Positions 8,898 to 19,274 of a stretch of 64,000 bases of DNA are shown here, piece after piece. The translations under genes and the position numbers were made by a program. Source of the DNA: Dugong dugon (taxonomy: Eukaryota > Chordata > Mammalia > Sirenia > Dugongidae); the NCBI GenBank assembly GCA_030035585.1, contig CM057461.1, positions 4,538,501 to 4,602,500 of the forward strand, given 5' to 3'. Each line of letters begins with the position of its first letter. Position 1 is the first letter of the stretch. The notes under the pieces are model-generated. The model had not been told where the DNA came from and made no database searches. It worked only from the letters and a program-made list of their open reading frames with translations.

Positions 8898-11478
8898 CCT
8901 TTTCCTTGTTGGAACTTCAAAATAGCCCGAGGAGATGGGTGTCATTAGCTCCATTGTGTGCAGGAGAAGAGTGAGGCCCAGGGTGGAAAGGACAGAGCCT
9001 AGAAATTCACTCAGGGCAGAGGGGCAGAGCCAGCGACCACCGCAGCCTGGCACTTCCACAATCATTACCCTTGGACTCATCCAAATCCTTCTTCTGTTTT
9101 TTCCCAGAAGCCTCTGCTCACACCTCTGGCCAAGCTCTCTTTGCCTCCCTACCTTCCGCACAGGGTTAAACAGTTCAACGTCTTACCAGTTGACATGTTG
9201 GTCTCATAACACCTGGGGGTTCCCAACTCTTATCGGAAATCTGATTCCGCGTTTGACTTCTCCACAGAACGTAGCTGAGGGCTGGACTAAGTTGGGGAGA
9301 CGAAGAGAGGATGCTCAACAATACGGATGGATGGATTGATTGATGGCCTCTCGTCCCACTGGCAATCTGTTTCACGAGTTCCCTGGGGCGCACCACTTCC
9401 TGATTGGGTTTTTCACTCCATTAATTAAGGATGTGTGTGTGCACGAGCACTCATGTCAGCTAACGATCAAACTCTAACTAATGCTTAGTGTCTGCCCAGG
9501 AAGCGAGCTGGCTGAGCCTCCTCCAGGCCCCAGGAGGCACGGTGGCAAATGTCAAACCCCTCACACAACGCAAACACCTGGAGAGGGCCCATGTGAATCA
9601 ATCACTGCTAAGGCCATTAGCTTTTGGGCCCCGGACAGCGCCACTGAAGGATGATGAGATACGGAGGTCTTGCTCAAGTGCAAGATCGCTCTGCCTGCAT
9701 CAGTCTGTCGACTGCCTTCACCCTGGAATTCAGCAATAAGACATGTTACCCAGGTGAAAAACACAGTGGAAAATATCTTCATTACCCAAGTATGGTTCAC
9801 AGCTGTCAATTAGCGGGGTGCCACGGAGGGCGGAGGCAGAGGGCTCTGGCATTGCTCCGCTTGACCTGACCGGCAGAAGAAAGTTTGCAGCAGGTGCTCA
9901 GGTTTGTGAAGTTCTGGGGCAGATGACTTCCCCAGGAGGGCTGCGGCTTGCACTGGGGGCTCTTTATGCTGACCTTGACAGCAGACGTGTTCGAAGACAG
10001 TGCCTTCATCTGCAGCTGCACCGGGCAAACCCACGCTGGGCCCCCACATGCTCCCACGAGCGTTTCTTAGAAGCTGTGTGTTCTTTGGCTTGTGTTTCTT
10101 TCTCACGTGCCCTTGGGTCCACCTCTTTGCCTCTCCTCCAACACCAGCTTCCCACTTCCCCAGGCCTCCAGGGTTTTTGTTTATTATTTTTCTTTCTTAA
10201 TACTTAATCCTTTTCAAACTCCATATGCTTGGGGTACCCAGGGGAGCCGAGTAGAGCTGCTTTTTGAATGAGAAACCTGCGATGTGGAGGCCAAGCCCAG
10301 CTCTCCTTCAGACCCAGCATCGTCCTCAACTTCTGGCTCCAATTACAGCCCAGATGAGCCCCAGCCCAGCCCAGCTCTGCCCTGCCCAGTCCAGCCTAGC
10401 CCAACCCCATATGGCCAACAGAACTCCTGGGCACTCTTCCCATTCAGCACTCTGAGTCCCGGGCCTTTCCAGAAGCTGCAGGTTTAGAGGGCCCATTGGA
10501 CATGTTTGCACCAACAGAGTTTCCAACTGCACCTCCCTGAGTTTGCTGGACCAGAGTATCACCCGCCCCTCTCTTGCCAACACCTGTTGATAGGCATGCT
10601 GAGTGGCCGAACCCTTTTGGCTGGCATTCCCCAAGAAGACAGCACTGGCCAGAGGAAACCCCTCACTCTGGGGCTATGCATGAGGGCAGACGTAACGGTA
10701 GCAACTCATGGGCAACTGCCTTGCAGCCAAGGTCAAGGTCAAGGCCAAGGCCATTGCATTTCTACCAAGGAAATTCGAGCTCCCAAGAGGCCACCCCTGG
10801 GTCCACTTGACTCTTGGTGGTCCACTCCTTCATCACCATCTGTTTCCATTTTCTAGAAATGTGACTGAAATGACAGCAAAACGGATCCTCCCCATCAGGG
10901 TCAGAAGAGGTGATGGCGGTACCTGGGAAGAAGTCCTGTGGAAGCAGGGCCTTTAGAAAGGCCCCAGAAGCAGCAGCCTTTTCCATGGGAAAGAACCACA
11001 AAGATTAAACAAAGATGGCTTGTTTTGGCCGACCCACCTCGGGAGGTGAAGGGGGAAGGTTTCAGGATAAAGTTGGTCAGTTTCACCGCTCCGAGACCGA
11101 GGCCTCCTCCTGCCAGCTGAGGAAGTCCAAGCAGAGGTCAAGAATGTGGTTGTTCAGCTGTCTGCACACACGGGAGGGAAAGGCTCCCCCCTGGGAGGGT
11201 GGCCAGGAGAGAAGATACTCTCTGTGGTTTGGCTTCTCAGCATTGGGACTAGGAACAAGGACGGCCAAGGTCAGGGAGAGTGGAGGGAGGATGGAGCTGC
11301 ATAAGGAGGTGGGTGGAGGTGAGTCCTCTCTTTTCTCCTCTGCACACCACCCCACTTCCATCACTCTCTTTTTCTCTTTCTTTGAAGAAACACATCAATG
11401 GTAGGCTGTCTGCTTCTCCATGCTTGAAATTCTCACAGAGCTGGGCCAGTGAGGAGCTCTGTGGACAAAGTCCACTGT
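8898..11478. other. 2.6 kb without a recognised gene or mobile element
   Basis: This is mostly single-copy DNA. A CCAGC-rich run lies at about 10350-10410. An AAGGTC-type short tandem run lies at 10727-10757 and includes TCAAGGTCA (10733-10741), the consensus of an ERR/NR5A half-site, but this could easily be a by-product of the tandem run. Several open frames near 100 codons overlap on both strands without codon bias or clear splice sites. Confidence 0.4.
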
Positions 11479-11909
11479 TATGGATTGAATTGTGTCCCCA
11501 AGAATATGCACTGTAAATCCTAATCCCTATACCTGGTTATAATGGTTATTTGGGAATGGTTATTTGGGTTATAATGTCATTTGGGAATGGGTTTTCTTTA
11601 GGTTAATGAGACAGGATTAGTTTAGGGTGTGTCCTAAATCAACCTCTCTTGAGATATTAAAGAGCAGACTAGTCATAGAGAAGCAAACCGAGATGGGGGA
11701 AGAGAGATGCCAAGCCACATGAAGATTTCCCAGAAGCAGAAGCTCAAAAGAGTGAAGGACTTTTCTCCAGAGCTGACAGAGAGAGAAAGCCTCCCCCTAG
11801 AGCCAGCACCCTGACTTCCAGCCTCCTAACTGTGAGAGAATACATTTCTGTTTGTTCAGGCTACCCGCTTGTGGGATTTCTGTTACAACAGCACTAGGTA
11901 ACTGAGACA
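11479..11909 (+). mobile_element. MaLR-type solo LTR
   Basis: The element begins TGTTATGGATTGAATTGTGT and ends CACTAGGTAACTGAGACA. It contains the typical late block GCCTCCTAACTGTGAGAGAA and a TTTCTGTTTGTTCAGGCTAC-like stretch. This order matches MLT1/MST-class LTRs of the ERVL-MaLR group. No internal retroviral sequence flanks it, so it is a solo LTR. I do not see a clean 5-bp duplication. Confidence 0.82.
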
Positions 11910-12174
11910 TGCAACAAGCTCTGAGGGCAGAACTTCTGGTGGCCTGATGACGGTGGGGCCAGTACAGGGAGAAGGTAGAGGGCTCTCTTCCAGAGCAGAC
12001 ACTGTACACGCGTGGGCACCCTCCTCTACAAAGCCAGGGACAGAATATGGTACAAATGCGGAGGCGGGACGAGTTTGATCTTTGGAGACAAAACTTGACC
12101 GGCACAAGCAATGTGGCCTCTGTTTCCCTGTTCCCTTTGGAATCTGACTATCCTGATTCACTTTCTTCCCCTTA

Positions 12175-12379
12175 AAACCAGTTGCCATCGAGTCGACTGG
12201 GACCCATGGGGACCCCATGTGTGTCAGAGTAGAGCTGTGTTCCATAGGGCTTTCAGTGACTGATTTTCCAGAAGTAGGTCACTAGGTCTTTCTTCAGAGG
12301 CACCTCTGGGTGGACTTGAATCTCCAACCTTTTGGTTAGCAGCCCAGCACATTCACTGTTTGTGCCACCGGGAGCCCCT
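12175..12379 (-). mobile_element. AfroSINE, long-body type
   Basis: Minus-strand copy with the tail complement CAGTTGCCATCGAGTCGACT, CATGTGTGTCAGAGTAGAGC, the GAAGTAGGTCACTAGG block, and the head complement GTGCCACCGGGAGCCCC. Confidence 0.94.
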
Positions 12380-12469
12380 CCTTCCCCTTACTTGTGGTGA
12401 TTTAGCTTTTCTGAGTTTCAATTACTCACCCAGTGTTGGGGTTGAACTGTCCACCCCAGACATGGTCTG

Positions 12470-12700
12470 TCCCTGCCAGTGTTCCCAGCCACTTTGGGCA
12501 GCTCCCTCCCTCCTTCTGCTCCAGCTCCACGGGCCCCTTGGGTTTCCTCAAACCCCCCAGAGTGTTCCCACCTCAAGGCCTCTGTGTTTGCTCTTCTACC
12601 TACAATGTGCTTCTGCAAGATCATCACTTGGTTTAAGTCTCAATGAAACTGTCATTTTGTCAGGGAGGCCTTCTGAGGGACTCAGTGGTAGACGAGGCAG
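12470..12700 (-). mobile_element. L2 fragment
   Basis: The plus strand reads AGGCCTCTGTGTTTGCTCTT, CTACCTACAATGTGCTTCTG and CAGGGAGGCCTTCTGA, the diverged antisense L2 3' pattern. Assignment is from memory of the consensus. Confidence 0.55.
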
Positions 12701-12734
12701 GCCCAGCTTGACTAGAGCTTATTTCCTGGTGGCA

Positions 12735-12990
12735 AATCCAACAAGTACTTAGTGAGCACCTGTTTTGTGCCTGGCTGGCCCTGGAAACACAGACAAAAGA
12801 CATAGTTCCATCCTGCAAAGGGTTCCCATCTAGGCAGAGAGACAGATGCAAAGCAAACAATTGCCACAGACACTAAGTGTCGGGGAAGAGGAAACACAGG
12901 ATCTCCGGGAGCATCAAGGAGGCCCCTGGTCCCCCCAGCAAGCTCAGGGAAGTTTCCTGGGTGAAGGGATGGCCAAGTTCTGAGGAGTGA
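12735..12990 (+). mobile_element. Ancient mammalian repeat, family not assigned
   Basis: The order TTAGTGAGCACCTGTTTTGT, ATAGTTCCATCCTGCAAAGG, AGGCAGAGAGACAGATG, GAAGTTTCCTGGGTGAAGG is a widespread old mammalian repeat pattern. Similar text occurs at 16235, 30835 and 57265 in this window. Confidence 0.5.
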
Positions 12991-13199
12991 GCAGGAACAA
13001 GTCCAGTGGAAAAACTACCCCACACCCAAGCCGTGCACGGCCTCCCCGGTGCCTACAACAACGCGAAGCACGCGACCAACACTCAGTAACACCTGTTATG
13101 TGTTGGACGAAAGCAAGAGGTGGACGGTGCTTTTGGAAAACTTACAACATTCTGCTGGTGTCGGGTCTGAGTCACATCTTTAGTGGAATGAAAGGATAT

Positions 13200-13303
13200 T
13201 AGAAGACACAGCAGTTTGCCCATCTACAAAATGGGGAAAATAATAGTGCCTGCTTCATAGGGTTGTGGTCAGAATCGTAGCTCTTAAAACACTAGTGGCC
13301 TGG
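13200..13303 (+). mobile_element. MIR 3' part, interrupted
   Basis: CCATCTACAAAATGGGGAAA, ATAATAGTGCCTGCTTCATA, GGGTTGTGG is the MIR tail. It is cut by the insertion at 13304-13869 and resumes at 13883 with GCACATAGTGCCATGC. Confidence 0.8.
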
Positions 13304-13869
13304 ACTAGAAGCAGGATATGGAATGTGTGCCTAATTGCCTCCATGAACAACCGCCTCCTTTGCCATGAGACTGGAAGCACTGGACGGTGTCCATTACTGA
13401 AAGTTTTGATCAAAGATTCTATAGAAGAATCATGATCAAACAGGGTAAAACGCTGAACAGAATTTCAATTTCTCATGGACTCCAGACTTCCTGGAGCCAC
13501 AAAGGATGCATGAACCCCTGAAACTCTTGCCCTGAGATAATCTCTAAACGTTAAACCAAAAATATCCCCTGAAGTCTTCTTAAAACCAAACAATAGTTTA
13601 GCTTAACTAATAAACAATGTTTTCCTTGAGCATTATGCTCTTTAAGAACTATCTATACGGAATCAAAGTGATAACAGCAACTTGAAATATTAGATAGCAA
13701 CCTTAGGGGGCAGTGAATTTCTGTCAATGCGGGAGGAATAACTCAGAAAAGGAAGGTGAGAATGGTTGCACAACTCAAAGAATGTAATCAATGTCACCAA
13801 ATGGCACACATAGGGACTGTTGAATTGGTGCATGTTTCGCCGTGTATATTCTCAACAACAACAAAAAAC
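13304..13869 (+). mobile_element. L1-tail-like retroposon (copy 1), with target-site duplication
   Basis: A 566-bp unit begins near GGATATGGAATGTGTGCC, runs through GGTGTCCATTACTGAA, TTTTGATCAAAGATTC, AATATCCCCTGAAGTC, and AGAATGTAATCAATGTCACC, and ends in CAACAACAACAAAAAA. The flanks ACTAGTGGCCTGG (13291-13303) and CCTAGTGGCCTTG (13870-13882) are a target-site duplication, so both ends are real. The GGTGCCTGGCTAC-like part of other copies resembles the elephant-type L1 3' UTR. It carries no open frame. Confidence 0.8.
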
Positions 13870-13928
13870 CCTAGTGGCCTTGCACATAGTGCCATGCTTT
13901 GCTTTTACTATTAACAACAATAAAAATT

Positions 13929-14100
13929 GAAGGAGCCCCCAAGTGGCTCAAACGGTTAAGGGCTCAACTATTAGTTAAAAGTTTGGTGTCCAAACCCATC
14001 CAAAGGCACCTTGGAAGATAGGCCCGGCAATCTGCTTCCGAAAGGTCGCAGCCTTGAAAACCCTATGGAGCAGTTCTACTCTGCACACATGGGGTTGCTG
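13929..14100 (+). mobile_element. AfroSINE, long-body type, first part
   Basis: The plus-strand head AGGAGCCCCCAAGTGGCTCA and the body CATCCAAAGGCACCTTGGAA, GCAATCTGCTTCCGAAAGG run up to CATGGGGTTGC. They are then cut by an LTR. The missing tail is found at 14604-14645. Confidence 0.92.
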
Positions 14101-14603
14101 TCATGGATTGAATTGTGTCCCCCAAAAATATCTGTCAACTTGGCTAGGTCATGATTCCCAGTATCATACCATTGCCTACCATTTTGTCATTTGATGTGAT
14201 TTCCCTGTGTGTTGTAAATCCTATCAATATAATGTAATAAGATTGATTAGCAGCAGTTATATTGATGAGGTCTACACGATTAGATAATGTCTTAAGCTAG
14301 TCTCTTTTGAGATATAAAAGAGAGAAGCGAGCAGAGAGACAGGGGACCTCATACCACCAAGAGAGCAGTGCCGGGAGCAGAGCACATCCTTTGGACCTGA
14401 GGTTCCTGCGCTGAGATGCTACCAGACCAAGGGAAGATTGATGCCAAGGACCTTCCTCCAGAGCCAATAAAGCCTTCCCCTGGAGCTGGCACCCTGAATT
14501 TGGACATCCAGTCTACCGGATTGTGAGAGAATGAACTCGTCTTCGTTAAAGCCATCCACTTGTGGTATTTCTGTTAGAGCAGCGCTAGATGACCGAGACA
14601 GTC
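14101..14603 (+). mobile_element. MaLR-type solo LTR nested in an AfroSINE
   Basis: It starts TGTCATGGATTGAATTGTGT and ends GCGCTAGATGACCGAGACA. An AATAAA lies at about 14467-14472, and the late block ATTGTGAGAGAATGAAC is present. The SINE continues on both sides. The flanking 5-mers GTTGC and GTCTC are at most a degraded target duplication. It is related to, but distinct from, the LTR at 11479. Because it lies in an AfroSINE, it moved after that SINE. Confidence 0.87.
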
Positions 14604-14645
14604 TCCATGAGTCAGAATTGACTTGACAGCAGCTAACAATAACAG
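14604..14645 (+). mobile_element. AfroSINE tail, second part
   Basis: CCATGAGTCAGAATTGACTT followed by GACAGCAGCTAACAATAAC is the normal SINE tail, continuing the copy that starts at 13929. Confidence 0.92.
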
Positions 14646-16234
14646 CCTCACTAGTCCCGTCATTTACAGTCATTGCGCATGGTATTTTTCCACACCTGGC
14701 GTAGCAGGATGGATTTTCTGATGGAGCCCAGAGATGCGCACAGCTTTTGCGTTTATTTCCCTCACAGGACGGCCTCTGGGATGACAGTGAAGTAGCCTGC
14801 CACTTGGCAGACTCACGAGGCTTGGCGGAGGAGCGCCGTGGGCCTGGCCGCCTGCTGCCGGGCGGGGGGCTACAAGGTGCACAGGAGAGCAGGTCCCACC
14901 AGACAGAGGCAGTCAGTCCTGGCCCTCAGCTCAGAATGGAGCATCCTTTCCCCCTTAATAAAGCCATCATAGCCGTCACCCATGGCTTTCGATAAAACCT
15001 TTTAGAAAATTGTTTATATTTTTGGCTGACTGACCTCTTTGGGCAATGAGTTTCCATAACAACAAATGGGGGGCCAGCATGCTTCCTGCCCCGCTGAGTC
15101 ACAGCACAGTGGCTGGGGGGGATCTTGAGCAGGTCCTGCTTGCTGACTGAATGCTCCAAGGTGGCCAGGGGGTGGGCAGCGGGCCCCTGCACTCACTCCT
15201 GGCCAGCCCATGGGGCCGTGTCTGGTCTTTCACTTCCTGATGGAATAATCCCCCCCAACCACCCTTGACATGAGCTGCCCATTTGGGGATGAGGGGCAAG
15301 CTTACTGGAAGCTTCCAGAAGATTCCTGGGGAGAATTGGAGCCCCCGTTTCGTGGTCCCTTTTACAGCCAGTCAGAGGGAACAGTTTGGAGCACAGGAAA
15401 ACGAGCGCATAAACTGAAGTGTCGGCAAGGGGTCTGGCATATTTCTCTGCCCGGTGTTCTTGATGGTGGGGGGGAGGGGTTCACAGAGACCCCTCTAGAC
15501 CACCTCAGGTGGGAGCTGTGCAGTTCAAAAGGACGGGCTGACTCAGACTTGCAGGACCACGCCGCCACAGGCCCGTGTGGAGCTGGGAGTCCCAGCGGGG
15601 CCCCCTCCGGCCAGGACGAGGTCTTGGGAGGAGCGGGGGGCTCAGCTTCCACCGGAGGGGACAGTGAGTAGAAATATTTTAAATGCCTTGGCTGAACCTA
15701 CGTGCAGCTCTTAACGAAGGATCAAGGGGCACATCCAAGAGCCTGGGAGGCCCGAGGCGGGCGTCCATGGCCTCCGAATAGCTCCTGGTCTCTGACCTTT
15801 TCTATCCTGGGAATGTACACAACTTGAACCGCAGGAACTGAGCTCTGGGGCCAGTTCGACTCCACGCTGCTGGGCTGGTCACGGACAAGGCCAGGTGGTC
15901 CCACTGCCCTGCCTGCCAGCACCTTTTGCTGGACTCTGAGGCTGTGTGGCACCGGCAACCTCTTTGCAAATTCAAAGCCACCCAGAGGTGTCCAGAGGTG
16001 CCCCAGGGTGGAGCAGGGACTGTCTGAGGACCCACTAATCCCTCTGGGAGGAACCCTCCCATGACTATCCAGCTCCACCTGCCTCGTGTATAAAATGAGG
16101 AGCTGGAGAGAGATGAACCCCAACTCAGAAATGTCACAGGTGAAAAGGCTCTTAGTGAGTGTCTGGCTTCACTGCCACCCGCCAGCTCCGAAAGGCATCT
16201 GGTGGGGATGCCGCCATGCATCCACCAGAGTCCC
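14646..16234. other. GC-rich single-copy DNA
   Basis: No gene or repeat recognised. The largest open frames (133-165 codons on both strands near 15270-16300) overlap each other and show no domain or splice frame I trust. A possible weak MIR piece lies near 16080-16150. Confidence 0.35.
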
Positions 16235-16398
16235 CCCACCCGGGTGTCTGAACACCTCCTGTGTGCCTGGCACAGGACTGAGCCTGGAGGTTTAGGCATG
16301 GCAGATCATGGTCCAGTGGGGCAGTAAGCAAAGACACAGGCAAAGAGAACAGAAATCTAGACAATGCAGGGCTGTCAAGAAGCTAAAATAGGGTGATC
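16235..16398 (+). mobile_element. Ancient mammalian repeat, family not assigned
   Basis: ACACCTCCTGTGTGCCTGGC then GTGGGGCAGTAAGCAAAGAC is the same class as the repeat at 12735. It is broken by two AfroSINEs and seems to resume at 16753. Confidence 0.45.
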
Positions 16399-16410
16399 TT
16401 ACAGGAAGAG
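16399..16410 (+). repeat. Target-site duplication, left copy
   Basis: TTACAGGAAGAG here matches CTATAGGAAGAG at 16579-16590 in 10 of 12 positions and brackets the AfroSINE at 16411-16578. Confidence 0.85.
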
Positions 16411-16578
16411 GAAACCCTGGTGGCGCAGTGGTTAAGAGCTCGGCTGCTAACCCAAAGGTTGGCAGTTCGAATCTACCAGCTGCTCCTTGGAAACCCTATA
16501 GGGCAGTTCTACTCTGTCCTATAGGGTCACTATGAGCTGGAATCAACTTGACGGCAACGGGTTTGGTTTCTGTTTTTC
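16411..16578 (+). mobile_element. AfroSINE, short-body type, well preserved
   Basis: This is the cleanest copy. The tRNA-like head is GGTGGCGCAGTGGTTAAGAG (A box), with the B box GGCAGTTCGAATC. The body is CCTATAGGGCAGTTCTACTC, followed by CTATGAGCTGGAATC and AACTTGACGGCAACGGG. A clear duplication brackets it, and it is among the younger copies judging by its sequence. Confidence 0.96.
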
Positions 16579-16590
16579 CTATAGGAAGAG

Positions 16591-16752
16591 AGGAGCCCTG
16601 GGGGCGCAGTGGTTAAGAGCTTAGCTGCTAACCCAAAGGTCAGCAGTTCGAATCCACCAGCCACTCCTTGGAAACCCTATAGGGCAGCTCTACTCTGTCA
16701 TGTGGGGTCACCATGAGTTGGAATTGACTCCATAACACCCACAACAACAAAG
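16591..16752 (+). mobile_element. AfroSINE, short-body type, next to the previous copy
   Basis: It begins AGGAGCCCTGGGGGCGCAGT directly after the right duplication of the first SINE. It has the B box CAGCAGTTCGAATCC and ends CATAACACCCACAACAACA. Two same-strand insertions used the same short target. Confidence 0.95.
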
Positions 16753-16905
16753 GGAATGAGCGCGTGGGGCACAGATGAGACAAAGAGGGGAGGACCCTGT
16801 GGCCACAGTCACAACCCTGGTTTCACCCTGAGTGTGGTGGGGAGCCCTGGAGGATGCGGAGCCGGCATGTACACTTTAAAAGGCCACCAGACGTCGAGAG
16901 GAGCA
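16753..16905 (+). mobile_element. Ancient mammalian repeat, resumed part
   Basis: Diverged sequence after the SINE pair (CTGTGGCCACAGTCACAACC, GGAGCCCTGGAGGATGCGG) is consistent with continuation of the unit at 16235. This is a weak call. Confidence 0.35.
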
Positions 16906-18150
16906 AACATCCTGTGATCTGAGTCAGTCGGCTGGACAGAGACGGCGGGGGATACTTCCATGGTGGGCAGTGGTCAGGCCGCCAACCCCTCCTTGGCGCC
17001 GGTGGGGAAACTGAGGCCCAGGATGGTAAGCCACTTTCCTAGCTTCCAGCATTTCCTTAGCACAGAGGCTAAGCCGTGCCAGGAAAGGCCAGAAACTGAA
17101 AGTGAGGAACTTTCTGAGCCTCTGTTAATTGTGACTTGGGCAGAATTGAAGAAAAGAGAGTTCAGAGATGACGGAGGGTGGGGTGGGGGTGGGGGCGGGG
17201 GGCCGCGAGCAGCATAAAATTGGGCTTATAAAAAGAAAATCAGTTTGCGTTGCACGCAGGAAGACGGCTGCATGTGGCCGGAATTACTCTTCTGGGTTAT
17301 TTGGTTTTGCCTTCAAATCAGAAAATTGCAGTTATTACAGCCCTGTGATTGATTGCTGTGGAGGCAGCCGTGTCCACACCTCGGCCTTTGTCTGCTCAGA
17401 ATCCCAAGCGAGAGCGGGTCTTGTTTCCTCCCGGGTGGCTGGGAGCTTGTGGGAGAGTGGCCAGGGAGGGCAAGGGGCTGGCATCTGCCAGGAGCAGGTG
17501 ACCCGGCAAACGACTTCCCTAAAGCCTTTGGGCCACAAGTCTTCACATCTGATGGGACCGGCATGTTGCAGACTTCTGGCGGGAAAAAGGGTCCGGTTGG
17601 GGCTGCCGCTCGCTTCCTGCGGCCCCAGCCCCAGACCGAGGAACCGCTTGGCCTCACACCTCCACAGCTCTGCTGTAATTACCCATTGATCATCTCCAGC
17701 CTTCAACCTTAATCACCTTAAGCCTCAGCTAATAGCCCCTAATTCACAATCACCTGAAATGCTATTGATTTTTTTTCTTTAATTTAACTTGCAATGTTTC
17801 CACCCCCACTGCCACCCAGAGGGAGGAGGCTGATTTCAACCCCCTCTTCACAGCCATTAAAATACCAACACCCCCTAAAAACCACCTCCCAAGCACGAAA
17901 CAGGCACCCGCCCCATTATTTATTGTTGCTCCGTGATGTTTTAAATTCTTAACAGCTCTAAGAACAAAGCCAAGTCCCTGGAGTGCGTTCGTTTTTCAAT
18001 TTGTTATTAATTTGAAGTTGTTGGATGTTAACAGCTGCTTTTCCTCTGGGGTGTGTTGGGGCCTCGCCCTGGCTGGTGTGTGTGGGGGTGATTGGTTTCT
18101 GTTTGCGGGGTCTCCCCCACCCCTGGCCATCCTGGGTTACGCTGTCACCA
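16906..18150. other. Repeat-free block, possible conserved non-coding DNA
   Basis: From about 17230 to 18050 there is no repeat. The right half is AT-rich and packed with homeodomain-type cores (TGTAATTACC, CCTAATTCAC, TTATTAATTT, TTAACAGC). A G-run lies near 17183-17205. The open frames of 114-173 codons here lie on both strands and show no family. Confidence 0.4.
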
Positions 18151-18337
18151 TGTTGTTGCTGGGTGCTGTGGAGTCAATTCTGACTCATAGCGACCCCGTG
18201 TGATAGGGTCTTCTTGGCTGTAATCTTTACAGGAGCAAATCGCCAGGTCTTTCTCCCAAGAAGCTGCTGGTGGGTTTGAACCCCTGACCTTTTAGTTAGC
18301 GGCTGAGTGCTTAATGCTTATGCCGCCAGGGCTCCTG
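18151..18337 (-). mobile_element. AfroSINE
   Basis: Minus-strand copy with TGTGGAGTCAATTCTGACTC, the GGTCTTTCTCCCAAG part, TTTAGTTAGCGGCTG, and the head complement TATGCCGCCAGGGCTCC. Confidence 0.92.
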
Positions 18338-18627
18338 GCAACCATGTTACAGGACTACAGATGTGTGTGAAGCTGCCCTTCTGGGTGACTCCTCACCTGT
18401 CCGATTCCACCCATGACGAGGCAGACAAGCTGCTTTGCACCATCCTCTGTGAAACTCTACGCTTTGAATATCATCTTCGGAAGAGAGAAGTTAGCAAGAG
18501 AAATGTTCACTGCCAGCAGTGTACATAGTTCGTTAAAGGCTAAATTCACAGGTCAAGGCTCCCCGTATCAGTTATGCTCACAGTTTGGGGATATTGGAAA
18601 GCCTAGAGGGGTCGGTGGGGGCCAGTT

Positions 18628-18720
18628 TTGGAGTTAGATTTAGTGTGTCTCTGCTTGGTCACTTCCTAGCTGTGTGACTGGGCAGGCCCTCTGTTTCTCT
18701 ACCTGCTGGTTTCCTCGTTG
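18628..18720 (+). mobile_element. MIR core, interrupted by an AfroSINE
   Basis: TTGGTCACTTCCTAGCTGTG then TGACTGGGCAGGCCCTCTG and GGTTTCCTC is MIR. It resumes at 18932 with TTCCTCAGCTATGGAAAGGG, and the shared TTCCTC fits a target duplication. Confidence 0.82.
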
Positions 18721-18931
18721 ATTTTACCAGTTACTAGTATCATCGAGTTGTCTCCGACTCATGGCAACCCCATGTGTGTCAGAGTAGAACTGTGCTCCAT
18801 AGGGTTTTCAATGGCTGATTTTTCAACAGTAGATCACCAGGCCTTTCTTCCAAGGCACCTCCGGCTAAACTTGAATAGCCCATCTTTCGGTTAGCGGCTG
18901 AGCACCTAAATCGTTTGCGCCACCCAGGGGT
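18721..18931 (-). mobile_element. AfroSINE, long-body type, inside a MIR
   Basis: Minus-strand copy with ATCATCGAGTTGTCTCCGAC, CATGTGTGTCAGAGTAGAAC, the CAGTAGATCACCAGGCC block, and the head complement GCGCCACCCAGGGGTGC. Confidence 0.93.
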
Positions 18932-18977
18932 GCTTCCTCAGCTATGGAAAGGGCATGATAGTAACAAAACTGCATGG

Positions 18978-19268
18978 AATGACACACATACACACACGCG
19001 CACACACACACACGTGCACACACACACATACACACACGTGCGCACACACACGTGCGCACACACACACACACCCACGTGCACACGCGCGCACACGTGCACA
19101 CACACGCGCACACACACGCGCACACACGCACACACACGCGCGCACACACATACACGCGCACACACGTGCACACACACATACACACACGTGCACATACGTG
19201 CGTGCCCCCACACGCACGCGCACACACATACACACATGCACGTGCACACACACATACACACGAGTGCA
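18978..19268. repeat. CA/CG/TG alternating microsatellite
   Basis: About 290 bp of nearly unbroken pyrimidine-purine alternation, made of CACACA, CGCGCA and GTGCAC units. Breaks are few (ACCCAC near 19070 and CCCCCAC near 19205). Such DNA readily forms left-handed Z-DNA in vitro. Open frames here are artefacts. Confidence 0.95.
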
Positions 19269-19274
19269 TGTAAT

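Noticed and set aside
10727-10757. ERR/NR5A-like half-site TCAAGGTCA
   Set aside because: It lies in a short AAGGTC tandem run and may be only a by-product of it. No other support.
16411-16490. tRNA-like sequence with A and B boxes
   Set aside because: It is the head of an AfroSINE, without a tRNA fold or anticodon stem of a real gene.
17168-17689. A 173-codon open frame on the plus strand
   Set aside because: Other frames on the opposite strand cover the same DNA, and no domain or splice signals support it.
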